Position numbers and translations under genes: made by a program
In this document: positions 1-9,212 of the stretch, in pieces
Layout of the letters: every line of letters begins with the position of its first letter
Position numbering within the stretch: the stretch's first letter is position 1
From: Chryseobacterium sp. 6424
GTDB lineage: Bacteria > Bacteroidota > Bacteroidia > Flavobacteriales > Weeksellaceae
Direction: 5' to 3'
NCBI RefSeq assembly: GCF_003692615.1
Contig: NZ_CP023540.1
Location: 1,364,001-1,428,000, forward strand
DNA: 64,000 bases
The notes under the pieces: model-generated
The model's database searches: none
Told to the model about the DNA's origin: nothing
What the model saw: only the letters and a program-made list of their open reading frames with translations

Positions 1-516
1 GCCTTTACCGGTGAAGTCTATCGCGGGCTCGATGCGCCTTCTTTAACCCCAGAAGCCACAACTTATCTTCAGAAGAATTACCGCATGCTTTCCGGTCTTT
101 ATGGGCTACTGAAACCTTCAGACCGCATCATGCTGTATCGGTTGGAAATGGGACGCAAATTTCAGTTTGAACAGTACAAGAATCTATATGAGTTCTGGCG
201 CGAAAAGATCACAGCGCAGCTAAACAGCGAACTGAAATCTGATGACATTTTACTGAACTTAGCCAGTGCTGAATATTTTAAAGCCATTGATAAAAAGAAA
301 CTGAATGCCACCGTTATTGATTTCGATTTTTATGAAATGAAAAGCGGAAAACCCAAAACCATTGTCGTATACACCAAACATGCCCGCGGACTGATGGTAC
401 GTTACTGCGCTGAAAACCTCGTGGAAAACCTTGATGAGGTAAAAGCCTTCAACTTGGCAGGTTATCTGATTGATGAAGAAATGTCCACTGAAACCAAACT
501 TGTTTTTACCCGATAA
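1..516 (+). CDS. yaaA: Peroxide stress protein YaaA (DUF328), 3' part
   Basis: The frame is open from the first base, so the N-terminus lies outside the window; about 171 residues remain. The family motifs are visible: an FTGEVYRGLDA stretch at the very start, then GLYGLLKPSD followed by YRLEMG, and a C-terminal FNLAGYLIDEE segment. YaaA proteins lower free intracellular iron and limit Fenton damage during peroxide stress; this role is known from E. coli and is transferred by family. The reading frame is intact to its TAA. The thioesterase gene follows after only 15 bases on the same strand, which suggests co-transcription. Confidence 0.93.
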   Translation, partial: AFTGEVYRGLDAPSLTPEATTYLQKNYRMLSGLYGLLKPSDRIMLYRLEMGRKFQFEQYKNLYEFWREKITAQLNSELKSDDILLNLASAEYFKAIDKKKLNATVIDFDFYEMKSGKPKTIVVYTKHARGLMVRYCAENLVENLDEVKAFNLAGYLIDEEMSTETKLVFTR

Positions 517-531
517 TTAAAATTAAACAAA

Positions 532-942
532 ATGAATTACCATACCAGAAAATGGATCAAACCTGAAGACTTAAACCCAAACCATACACTTTTTGGCGGT
601 CGATTGTTGCAGTGGATTGACGAGGAAGCAGCGCTCTATTCCATCGTTCAACTCGAGACTCCGCGTTGTGTGACCAAATATATTTCTGAGATAAACTTTG
701 TAAGTTCGGCTCGGCAGGGTGACATTATAGAAATAGGGATAGAAGCTACCGCGTTCGGAAACACTTCCATCACGCTGACCTGTGTTGTACGGAATATGAT
801 GACGCAGCAGACCATTATTACGATTGATAAAATTATTTTTGTCGGCATCGGTGAAGATGGCAAACCTGCAAAGCACGGAAAAACCCAAATCGAATATGTC
901 GCAGACCGCCTGAAACGTATCGAGGATGAAAATATTCATTAG
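532..942 (+). CDS. Acyl-CoA thioesterase (hotdog fold, YciA/BACH type)
   Basis: A 136-residue single-hotdog protein. Near the N-terminus it has the family pattern Asn-His-x-Leu-Phe-Gly-Gly followed by LLQWIDEEAA, with the Asp expected for acyl-CoA hydrolases of this group. Such enzymes hydrolyse acyl-CoA to free acid and CoA in the cytoplasm. The length matches the family. Its last 17 bases overlap the start of the downstream AraC-type regulator. Substrate range cannot be read from the sequence. Confidence 0.88.
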   Translation: MNYHTRKWIKPEDLNPNHTLFGGRLLQWIDEEAALYSIVQLETPRCVTKYISEINFVSSARQGDIIEIGIEATAFGNTSITLTCVVRNMMTQQTIITIDKIIFVGIGEDGKPAKHGKTQIEYVADRLKRIEDENIH

Positions 943-1486
943 AAATATGGTTTGCGCTCGCTGTATCGCGGCAGTGGAGGATACATTTTCAAACGCTGGT
1001 ATCGCGCTTCTATATGCCAGACTTGGGGAAGTGGAAACTATACAGGATCTGGAGATTAATGAGATTGAAAATATTGAAAAAAAACTGAATTCACTAGGCT
1101 TTGAAATACTTACGAATGCAGCTAAACAGGAAGTTGAAAAGGTAAAAACATTTATTATACTCACCGTAAACTCACTGGATATTCCCGAGGGGTTTGTACT
1201 GTCTAAAGCTGTTTCGGCTCATGTAAATAAGGAGTACAGCAGTATTTCCAAAAATTTTTCACAACTTGAAAATCTTACCCTCGAGCAGTTTTTTATTATT
1301 CAAAAAATAGAAAAGGTTAAAGAGTTGCTTTCATATAATGAAAAATATCTTAGTGAAATCGCCACCTGTTTAGGCTACAAAAGTGTGCAGCACCTGTCTT
1401 CGCAATTTAAAAATGCTACAGGCTTCTCACCTTCCGAGTTTAAAAAAACAAAATTGAAAAACCGTCTGCCACTGGATGAATTATAA
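926..1486 (+). CDS. AraC-family regulator with HMA-like metal-binding N-terminus
   Basis: 186 residues. Residues 8-13 read MVCARC, the M-x-C-x-x-C loop of heavy-metal-associated (HMA) domains, and the first ~65 residues have the length and spacing of such a domain. The C-terminal ~60 residues carry an AraC-type helix-turn-helix (YLSEIATCLGYKSVQHLSSQ, then FKNATGFSPSEFKK). The gene overlaps the thioesterase gene by 17 bases and lies 72 bases before a copper P-type ATPase, so a copper-responsive activator of that ATPase is the natural inference. What is seen is the two-domain layout; metal specificity is inferred from context. The alternative is a general AraC regulator with a degenerate HMA domain. 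Confidence 0.82.
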   Translation: MKIFIRNMVCARCIAAVEDTFSNAGIALLYARLGEVETIQDLEINEIENIEKKLNSLGFEILTNAAKQEVEKVKTFIILTVNSLDIPEGFVLSKAVSAHVNKEYSSISKNFSQLENLTLEQFFIIQKIEKVKELLSYNEKYLSEIATCLGYKSVQHLSSQFKNATGFSPSEFKKTKLKNRLPLDEL

Positions 1487-1558
1487 TTCTGTAATATTCT
1501 TCCATAATACTATAACTGCTTCCAAAAAGGTTTAACGAAATTTGAAAAAAGTTTACTT

Positions 1559-4173
1559 ATGGAAAATCATAACCACAAAAATATCGCCAAACATCCAAGC
1601 GAACGTATTTCGCCAAGTTCTGTCTATTATTGTCCTATGGAATGCGAGGGCGAAAAAGTATATTTTGCGCCCGGCACGCGGTGTCCGGTTTGCAATATGT
1701 TTCTAGTACCGATAGAGGAACGTGCGGATTATCAAAACAAACCCGCAACATACAGTAAAACAAATTTACCGGTTTCCTTTAAAGATAAGGTAGGGCAATA
1801 TTTCTGTCCTATGTTTTGCGAGAGTGATAAGACCTATCCTACCGATTCGGGTTGTCCGGTTTGCCACATGCATCTGGAGGAAATTACCGAAGAGTTGGTG
1901 CAACATATTGCCCCTGCTATAAATGACCAACCGAAAATTAAGGTCCAGGCCGGTAAATATTATTGCCCTATGTATTGCGAGGGCGATAAAGTGTATGACA
2001 GCAACGTAGGTTGCCCCGTGTGCGGTATGGATCTGGTGAAGTATCCTGAAAAGATGCAGCCCAAAGTATATTCATGTTCCATGCATCCGGCAGAAACGAG
2101 CAGCGAGCCCGGCGATTGCCCGGTATGCGGTATGGCGATGGTGGCACAAGCTGCACCAGAAGCAGAAGATGAAACTTACCTCTTGCTGAAGAAAAAATTT
2201 ACCATCGCGATGCTGTTTACCCTTCCGGTGTTTATACTTTCAATGGGTGGCATGTTCATCGATTTTCCTTTTTCACATCGCGTACAGGGTATGTTAGAAC
2301 TTGGGCTTACTTTGCCTGTCCTTTTCTATGCCGGTTGGTTCCTGATGAGACGTGGCTGGACTTCTTTCCGGACATGGAATCTCAATATGTTCAGTCTTAT
2401 TGCATTAGGCGTGGGCGCCGCATTTCTATTTAGCCTTGTTGCATTGATTTTCCCGCAGGTTTTCCCGCACGAAATGAGACATGATGACCGGATTCCTTTT
2501 TATTTCGAAGCGGTTTGCGTGATCCTTACCCTCGTCATTTTAGGACAGCTAATGGAAGCCGCTGCACATAAAAGAACCGGTAACGCCATTAAAGAACTCA
2601 TGGACCTTACACCTGATGAAGCCAACCTGATTCATCAAGGAACCGAAAAACGCGTACCGGTGAGCCAAATACAGATAGGCGATCTTATCCGTGTAAAACC
2701 AGGAGAAAAAATCCCGGTGGACGGTATCGTTACAGAGGGTACTTCTAGTATTGATGAAAGTATGATCACCGGTGAACCTGTGCCGGTCGAAAAATTTTCG
2801 GGTGATAAAGTGACCTCAGGAACCATCAACGGAAATGGTGTATTTCTGATGAAAGCCGAAAAGATTGGCGATGAGACACTTTTGTCGCAAATCATCCAGA
2901 TGGTACATGATGCCAGCCGAAGCCGCGCGCCTATACAAAACCTTGTTGATAAAGTATCGAAGATTTTTGTGCCAGCCGTAATGCTAATCGCTTTGTTCAC
3001 CTTCTTTGCTTGGTATTTCTTCGGCGGAGAAGACCGACTTACCATGGCATTTGTAAACGCCGTTGCAGTGCTTATCGTAGCCTGTCCGTGCGCACTGGGC
3101 CTCGCGACACCTATGAGTTTGATGGTGGGCATTGGTAAAGGCGCCAAAAATGGTATTTTAATTAAAGATGCGACCGCGCTTGAACAAATGCAGAAAGTCA
3201 ACATCCTGATTACAGATAAAACAGGTACGCTTACGCAGGGCCGACCAACAGTGGATGATGTGTTTGCCATTGAAAACGCCGATAAAGCAGAAATTTTGAA
3301 ACTTGCGGCGGCTCTCAACCAAAATTCTGAGCATCCGTTAGCAAGTGCCGTAATCACAGAACATCTGAAACATCAGTCTAATTTTGAGAAAGTAACCGAT
3401 TTCGAGAATGTGTCCGGCAAAGGCATTACCGGAAAAGTGAATGGCGACCAACTTTTGTTGGGGAACGCGGCTTTGCTACAGCATTTTAATATCGAAATTC
3501 CCGCGTCTATAGAACACCGAATACGGCAGCAGCAACAACAAGCGAAAACTATATCATTTTTGCCAAAAAAGGCCGCTTATTAGGTTTCATTAGCTTTTCA
3601 GATAAAATAAAAGATACCTCCAAGCGCGCGATGGAAGAATTACGCCGTCACCATGTAGAAGTAGTGATGATGACCGGCGATCATGAAAATACCGCAAAAG
3701 CAGTGGCTCATCATTTAGGTATTAGTAAATATTTTGCTGCGCAATTGCCCCAGGATAAACTTAAATATATAAAAGAGCTTCAACAAAACGGTAATACGGT
3801 GGCAATGACTGGCGATGGCATCAACGATGCACCGGCACTTGCCCAGGCCAACGTAGGAATAGCGATGGGAACCGGCACCGACGTGGCAATTCAAAGCGCC
3901 GATCTTACTTTACTGAAAGGCGACCTCATGGGCATCGCAAAAGCGCGCATACTCAGTGAAAAATTATTGAAGAACATTCGGCAAAACCTCTTTTTTGCAT
4001 TCATTTATAACATATTGGGCATTCCGATTGCTGCCGGTTTGTTATATCCGTTCTTCGGGATCTTACTTAGTCCAATGATTGCCGCGGCGGCAATGAGCGT
4101 AAGTTCCCTTTCAGTAATTTTAAATTCTTTAAGACTTAATGGTATAGATCTTACGATCCATCATAATCGTTAA
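1559..4173 (+). pseudogene. copA: Copper-translocating P-type ATPase, frameshifted
   Basis: P1B-type ATPase exporting copper across the inner membrane. Four N-terminal metal-binding modules, each a YxCPM/CSM motif followed by CPVCxM, begin near residues 23, 81, 137 and 170. Then come membrane segments, the actuator motif ITGEP (~401), the transmembrane CPC motif (~507), the phosphorylation site DKTGT (~552) and the SEHPL motif. The frame then breaks: the first part ends at 3583, and [10 protein letters not shown] and [12 protein letters not shown] continue in the -1 frame to 4173. Lengthening the A4 run at 3545-3548 by one A joins the parts into about 871 residues. All catalytic motifs are otherwise intact, so sequencing error is likelier than decay. 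Confidence 0.9.
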
Positions 4174-4201
4174 AGAGTTTTAAAAAAAACAATATTTATA
4201 G

Positions 4202-4224
4202 GGGCGGCAACATTTTTGCAGCCC
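4202..4224 (+). terminator. Putative terminator after the copper ATPase gene
   Basis: GGGC-G-GCAA pairs with TTGC-A-GCCC around a short loop, one G/A mismatch in the stem, followed by TTTGTTT. It sits 28 bases after the ATPase stop. Confidence 0.5.
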
Positions 4225-4247
4225 TTTGTTTATTAAAAAACAACGAT

Positions 4248-4784
4248 ATGTCAGATTTAAAGAATAAGAAAATTGCCGTTCTCGTGGCCGACGGTTACGA
4301 ACAGTCAGAACTTGAAAGCCCTGTAGCAGCTTTGGAAAAAGCCGGTGCAGAAGTTGAAATTATCTCCTTGAAATCAGGTGAAATCAAAGCCATGAAAGAC
4401 CATGAGTGGAGCAATTCTGTAAAAGTAGATCAAACGGTGGGCGATGCGAAAGTTTCAGATTATGACGCGCTGCTTCTTCCGGGTGGCGTGCTCAATCCCG
4501 ATGCGGTTCGCAGTGATGAGAAAGCCATCTCGTTCGTGAAAGAATTTTTTGAAGCCAATAAGCCTGTCGCCGCTATTTGTCATGGTCCGCAAATCCTAAT
4601 TACAGCCGAAGCAGTGCAGGGTAAAAAAATGACTTCTTACCCTGCCGTTGCCATTGACCTTAAAAATGCTGGTGCCGAATGGGTGGATGAAGAAGTGGTG
4701 ACCGACGGTAACCTTACCACCAGTCGGAAACCCGATGACTTACCTGCTTTCAATGAAAGAATAATTAAAGAATTTGCCAAATAA
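4248..4784 (+). CDS. DJ-1/PfpI family protein (type 1 glutamine amidotransferase-like)
   Basis: 178 residues, full length for the YhbO/PfpI branch of the DJ-1 superfamily. AAICHGPQIL carries the nucleophile Cys in the conserved elbow, and the ExE-like residues of the N-terminal part (SELESPVAAL) match the family. Members are described as cysteine proteases, deglycases or general stress proteins; the exact reaction is disputed. It precedes an unknown gene by 17 bases and may be the first gene of a short stress-related operon. Confidence 0.88.
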   Translation: MSDLKNKKIAVLVADGYEQSELESPVAALEKAGAEVEIISLKSGEIKAMKDHEWSNSVKVDQTVGDAKVSDYDALLLPGGVLNPDAVRSDEKAISFVKEFFEANKPVAAICHGPQILITAEAVQGKKMTSYPAVAIDLKNAGAEWVDEEVVTDGNLTTSRKPDDLPAFNERIIKEFAK

Positions 4785-4801
4785 ACATTTAAAAAACAGG
4801 T

Positions 4802-5398
4802 ATGAAAGAAAAAATCCCCGCCCAGCACAGCGGCGCCAAAACAGAAGTAGGTTCCGAAGTTGAATTTGATACCGAACAGGCCGCGATCGAGCATTACGAG
4901 AAAGTGAAAAAACGCTTTTACGATATGAACTCTTGGGAACTTTTTGCCGGCCGCGAAAAAGCTGAATTTTCGGTACGCGATGCCCAGGGAAACATCATCC
5001 TCGAAAAACCCAAAGTAGGCGATTATTTTTGTATAAAACTGCCCGGCTTACACAACAAGAGTGGTGACGGATACGATTGGGTACATATTGAACATGTGGA
5101 GGAAGAAGAAAATGAGCATCAGGCCTCAGCCTACATCCGTGTGCGGCCTTGCGCCAATCCTACAAAACCCGATGAAGGCATTGCGCATTTCTTCAATCCA
5201 GAGGCTACCTCAAACTTTTTAATTAAAAGAGAGGGACGTAAAGTCATCGCGGAAGTTCATGGCCGAAACGAAACTCCAAATACTGAAAATCATGATCTGC
5301 TGGAGAAAATCCGTAACGGAATGGTTGCCATGGGCGGTATGGTAATCGCCAGCGAAATTCAGTGGAAAGCCCTTACAGAAGGCATTTTGAAGAAATGA
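4802..5398 (+). CDS. Conserved hypothetical protein, function unknown
   Basis: 198 residues with no signal peptide or membrane segment. It is charged, with an acidic stretch near residue 100 (VEEEENEH). I do not recognise the family. Features that may help matching: GDYFCIKLPG near residue 75, DGYDWVHIE near 92, and an AHFFNPEATSNF segment near 130. It follows a PfpI-like gene by 17 bases, and its TGA overlaps the ATG of the DUF72 gene (ATGA), so the three are probably translated from one message. Confidence 0.75.
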   Translation: MKEKIPAQHSGAKTEVGSEVEFDTEQAAIEHYEKVKKRFYDMNSWELFAGREKAEFSVRDAQGNIILEKPKVGDYFCIKLPGLHNKSGDGYDWVHIEHVEEEENEHQASAYIRVRPCANPTKPDEGIAHFFNPEATSNFLIKREGRKVIAEVHGRNETPNTENHDLLEKIRNGMVAMGGMVIASEIQWKALTEGILKK

Positions 5399-6126
5399 GA
5401 CAGAAAATATACATTGGCTGCTCTGGCTTTTCAAACCGGGACTGGAAGGGGTATTTCTATCCGGAGGATGTGGCTTCTAAGGACCAACTTGCTTATTATG
5501 CCACTATATTTTCTACAGTTGAGATAAACACTACTTTCTACCGTATTCCGCGTATTACGACTTTAGAAAACTGGTATAATCGCAGTCGCGAAGGTTTCGG
5601 TTTTTTTGTGAAAATACCGAAAACCATCACGCATATCAAAAAACTTTTGGATACGAAAGCCGAGACGACTGAATTCTGTCAGCATATTTCCACCGGTATG
5701 CGAGATAAGCTGACAGGATTTTTATTTCAGCTACCGCCAAGCTATCATTTCAGTTTAGAAAATCTAGAAAAAGTGGTACAGACTGTCGATCCTTCATATC
5801 TGAATGTGGTGGAATTCCGGCATGAATCATGGTGGACTGCCGAAGTCATGCAACGCCTTGAAAGTGAAAACATTGTATTCTCTGGTGTAAGTCATCCTAC
5901 GAATATACATGATGAGTTTATCAGCAATCACCCAACACATGCCTATTATCGGTTACATGGGGTGCCGATCATGTTTAAATCTGAATATACAGAAGCGGAA
6001 TTAGATAATTTAGCCAGGGAAATTAAGAAATCTGGCCGCGATACGTACATTTATTTCAACAATACCTGGGGCACAGCCGCAATAAAAAATGCTCTTTATT
6101 TAAAAAAAAAACTGGCAGTTGATTAA
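5395..6126 (+). CDS. DUF72 domain protein
   Basis: 243 residues from the ATG at 5395, which overlaps the previous stop in an ATGA arrangement; an in-frame ATG 33 bases upstream would lie inside the preceding gene and is less likely. The DUF72 signature is clear: YIGCSGFSNRDWKGYFYPE at the start, then EINTTFYRIP, and FEFR-like VVEFRHESWW in the middle. DUF72 proteins have a TIM-barrel fold and no settled function. The stop overlaps the convergent polyprenyl synthase gene by four bases. Confidence 0.88.
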   Translation: MRQKIYIGCSGFSNRDWKGYFYPEDVASKDQLAYYATIFSTVEINTTFYRIPRITTLENWYNRSREGFGFFVKIPKTITHIKKLLDTKAETTEFCQHISTGMRDKLTGFLFQLPPSYHFSLENLEKVVQTVDPSYLNVVEFRHESWWTAEVMQRLESENIVFSGVSHPTNIHDEFISNHPTHAYYRLHGVPIMFKSEYTEAELDNLAREIKKSGRDTYIYFNNTWGTAAIKNALYLKKKLAVD

Positions 6127-7100
6127 AACTTACGTTCAATAACGTAATCCAGCATCAGATGAAGAGATTCCCGGGCATCCGATTCCGGGAATTCATTTAA
6201 AATATCCTTTGCACGCTGCTGGTAAGTTTTCATGACACCAATAGCATAATCCAAACCACCAGAGTCTTTTACGAATGCGATAAGTTCTTTCACGCGTTTG
6301 GTGTCGTTATTATACCGTTTAATGGTGTTGAGGTAATATTTTCGGTCTTTTTCAGAGGCAGCCCTTAATGTATAAATCAATGGGAGCGTCATTTTCTGTT
6401 CCTTAATGTCAATTCCTACAGGTTTCCCAATAATATTTGAAGTTAAATAGTCAAAAAGGTCATCCTTGATCTGAAAAGCCATTCCTGTAAGCGTTCCAAA
6501 TTCCATCATTTTGGCCGCCAGGCTTTCATCAGCATCATTTGAAAGTACACCGATTTCGCAGCAGGCCGCAATTAAAGTCGCGGTTTTCTGTCGGATGATC
6601 TCGTAATATACTTCCTCCGTAATATCAAGTTTACGGGCTTTTTCGAGCTGTAGCAATTCGCCTTCCGCCATCTCACGAATGGTCCTTGAAATGACTGCCA
6701 ACAAATCGAAATCCTTGTGGTCGGTTGATAATAAAACCGCTTTTGACAACAGATAATCCCCCACCAAAACCGCAATCTTATTCTTCCATAAGGCATTAAT
6801 TGAGAAAAAATTACGCCTTTTGAAACTTTCGTCCACCACATCATCATGCACAAGCGTCGCGGTATGTATAAGCTCAATCATCGAAGCGCCACGGTACGTT
6901 TTTGCATTGACTTCCCCCAGAAGTTTAGCGCAAAGAAAGACAAACATCGGCCGCATCTGCTTCCCCTTAGTGGTTACGATAAACCGGGTTACCTTATCGA
7001 GCAGCGGGACATTGCTTTGCATGGATTCATAAAACTTTTGTTCAAAAAGTTTCATCTCTGCGTTGATCGGTTTCTTGATTTCTTCTACAATACTGGCCAC
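6123..7100 (-). CDS. Polyprenyl diphosphate synthase (trans-type)
   Basis: 325 residues. Both Asp-rich substrate motifs are present: HDDVVDES (first) and FQIKDDLFDY (second), with GKQMRP near the N-terminus for IPP binding. These enzymes condense isopentenyl diphosphate onto allylic diphosphates; in flavobacteria the product usually supplies the side chain of menaquinone. Chain length cannot be assigned from the motif alone. The gene is convergent with DUF72 (4-base overlap) and has its own upstream region of about 100 bases before the next minus-strand gene end. Confidence 0.9.
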   Translation of the reverse strand: MASIVEEIKKPINAEMKLFEQKFYESMQSNVPLLDKVTRFIVTTKGKQMRPMFVFLCAKLLGEVNAKTYRGASMIELIHTATLVHDDVVDESFKRRNFFSINALWKNKIAVLVGDYLLSKAVLLSTDHKDFDLLAVISRTIREMAEGELLQLEKARKLDITEEVYYEIIRQKTATLIAACCEIGVLSNDADESLAAKMMEFGTLTGMAFQIKDDLFDYLTSNIIGKPVGIDIKEQKMTLPLIYTLRAASEKDRKYYLNTIKRYNNDTKRVKELIAFVKDSGGLDYAIGVMKTYQQRAKDILNEFPESDARESLHLMLDYVIERKF

Positions 7101-7208
7101 GGATGAGGGTTATGCTGAATAAAATGTTGACAAATATAATTAAAAATTCATGCAGTTCGTAGTGGTAAACTCACAAATACAGCGCCACAATGGTACTTCG
7201 TGATATTT

Positions 7209-8084
7209 TTATTTCAGTTTCGCGTGCGGAATAAAATATAACGTAGGTTTCACAGTACCGAGTGGCGAGATAAACTTTTCCCCGGAAATATAGACGCCTT
7301 CGTCATTCACCTCAATGCCCTCAATTTGGCTTAACGCAAGTGAAGAGCCTAAATAATACTTTGCAGGTCCAGCTGAAAAAAATATCCCAAGTTCGGTTTC
7401 CTTAAAAACGCTTAAATAAACTTCTGTCTTTTTGGTATAACCCACCAGATATAGGTTGCCCCGGTAATATGCGGCATCGGTCACCACATAACCGGTTTGA
7501 TAGGTTTCAATTTTTTGTGCCGCTTGCATTTCCTTGATTTGTGGATCTACCACATAATGCGTCGTAGCGCGCGAAGACCATTCTTTGGTGAAGATATGTA
7601 GTTTTCCGTTCAGGAAGACCATCGCTTCAGCATCGAAATCATTATTGAGGTTTTTTCTGGAAAAATCCTTCTGTTCAGGATAATAATACGGGATCTGCTG
7701 TACGGAGTCTGCTGCTGGTTGTCCGTGCATCGGTATTCTGTAGATCACCAAATCTTTCCTGTTGCCCAGGTTATTGCCAAAATCTGCAATATAAAGATGT
7801 AAGGAATCTGCGGCGATGGCTTCCCAGTCCTTGTTTTCAAGGGAGGTGGCGTATATGTTCTGAACAGTACCGTTCTTACGGTCAATTTCAAAGATTTCAG
7901 AAGTGTTTCCGCTGTCATTGATGGTAAAAAGCCGGTTCTGGAAAAACGCCAGCCCAGAGTTTTCCCTGATTGTATCGGGAAGCTGGGCGATGCGGTATTT
8001 TTTTAGTTTAAAGAATTGCTGTTGCTGGGCACTTAGCGCACTGAAGTTAAGTGCAATGAAAAACACAAACAGTAATCTCATCAT
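7209..8084 (-). CDS. Exported protein of unknown function, possibly beta-propeller
   Basis: 291 residues with a classical signal peptide (hydrophobic FVFFIALNFSALSAQ after a basic start). The mature part contains repeated short beta-strand-like blocks such as NSGLAFFQNRLFTINDSG, DWEAIAADSLHLYIADFG and DAEAMVFLNGKLHIFTKE, which resemble blades of a propeller or phytase-like esterase fold. I do not assign a reaction. The start ATG overlaps the rlmN stop (ATGA, 8081-8084), so it is translationally coupled to rlmN. Confidence 0.7.
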   Translation of the reverse strand: MMRLLFVFFIALNFSALSAQQQQFFKLKKYRIAQLPDTIRENSGLAFFQNRLFTINDSGNTSEIFEIDRKNGTVQNIYATSLENKDWEAIAADSLHLYIADFGNNLGNRKDLVIYRIPMHGQPAADSVQQIPYYYPEQKDFSRKNLNNDFDAEAMVFLNGKLHIFTKEWSSRATTHYVVDPQIKEMQAAQKIETYQTGYVVTDAAYYRGNLYLVGYTKKTEVYLSVFKETELGIFFSAGPAKYYLGSSLALSQIEGIEVNDEGVYISGEKFISPLGTVKPTLYFIPHAKLK

Positions 8085-9118
8085 GCACCTGTAGTTTTAT
8101 TTGCCAATTGTCCGCACGCAGCGTCAATATCTCCGCCTCTGCTGCGACGAATCAAGACAGTGATGCCGGCATTTTCGAGCTGTCGTACGTAATTTTCTTC
8201 GGCTTCTTTGTTACACTGGTCATATTTACCGTCACCAATCGGGTTGTATTGGATCAAGTTAACTTTTGAAGGTACTTGGCGGCAATACCTGATTAGCGCT
8301 TTAATGTCTTCATCCTGATCATTGATGCCTTTCCACACGCAATATTCAAACGTGACAGGATTACCCGTTTTCTCATACCAATATTTAAGAGAATCCATTA
8401 TCTCTGTAAGCGGAAACTTAGATGAAAACGGCATGATCTCGTTCCTTTTTTCCTCGATCGCTGAATGTAGGGATAGAGCCAGCTTCACGCGCAGGTCATC
8501 ATCAGCCAGCATTTTTATCATCTTCGGAATGCCGGAGGTGGATACGGTAATCCTTCTTGGCGACATACCCAGACCTTCTGGCTGCGTGATTTTTTTAATG
8601 GCTTCAACTACGTTTTTATAGTTCATCATGGGTTCGCCCATTCCCATGAAAACGATGTTTGAAAGCGGCCGGTCGAAATAGGTTTTACTTTGCTGATCGA
8701 TCAGCGCGACTTGGTCTACGATTTCGGCTACTTCAAGATTACGCATCCTCTTCAGCCTTGCGGTGGCGCAGAATTCACAGTTCAGCGAGCAGCCGACTTG
8801 TGAGGATACGCAGGCCGTGGTACGGGTTTCCGTAGGAATCAGTACAGATTCTACCATCAGTCCGTCGTGCAGTTTTACGCCGTTTTTTATGGTCCCGTCC
8901 TTGGATTTTTGTAACAGATCAACAGAAATTGGATTGATGATGTATTCCTGTGCTATTTTTTCCCGCAATTCTTTTGAAAGGTTGGTCATTTCCTCAATTG
9001 AATGCAAGTTTTTGCTCCACAGCCAGTCGTAAACTTGTTTCGCACGGAAGGGTTTTTCGCCAATTGACCGGAAATATTCCGTTAACTGGTCTAAATTTAA
9101 AGTTCTAATATCTTTCAT
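8081..9118 (-). CDS. rlmN: 23S rRNA (adenine-C2)-methyltransferase RlmN
   Basis: 345 residues, normal length. The radical-SAM Cys motif is GCSLNCEFCATA (C-x3-C-x2-C). MGMGEPMMNY follows, and the C-terminal Cys needed for resolution of the methylated intermediate is in the GGDIDAACGQL tail. RlmN methylates A2503 of 23S rRNA and A37 of some tRNAs. It is followed without a gap by an exported protein gene. Confidence 0.95.
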   Translation of the reverse strand: MKDIRTLNLDQLTEYFRSIGEKPFRAKQVYDWLWSKNLHSIEEMTNLSKELREKIAQEYIINPISVDLLQKSKDGTIKNGVKLHDGLMVESVLIPTETRTTACVSSQVGCSLNCEFCATARLKRMRNLEVAEIVDQVALIDQQSKTYFDRPLSNIVFMGMGEPMMNYKNVVEAIKKITQPEGLGMSPRRITVSTSGIPKMIKMLADDDLRVKLALSLHSAIEEKRNEIMPFSSKFPLTEIMDSLKYWYEKTGNPVTFEYCVWKGINDQDEDIKALIRYCRQVPSKVNLIQYNPIGDGKYDQCNKEAEENYVRQLENAGITVLIRRSRGGDIDAACGQLANKTTGA

Positions 9119-9212
9119 AGAAAAAAATCTCGCAGATTTTGCAAATTTAGCGGATAATTTTTAATCTGCCGGATGTGCAAAAACTGCGAGAAGAATCGGG
9201 TATTTAAAATAC

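Noticed and set aside
571..1164. Long open frame on the minus strand across the thioesterase and AraC genes
   Set aside because: It is antisense to two well-supported genes, its protein has no recognisable motif, and codon use reads as a mirror of the plus-strand genes.
2635..3357. 240-codon minus-strand open frame inside the copper ATPase gene
   Set aside because: It overlaps the phosphorylation and actuator domains of an intact coding frame and shows no family signal.
3542..3583. Programmed -1 frameshift in copA, as in E. coli copA(Z)
   Set aside because: The break lies inside the nucleotide-binding domain, not after the first metal-binding domain, there is no canonical slippery heptamer with a hairpin, and the same kind of contraction recurs in unrelated genes.
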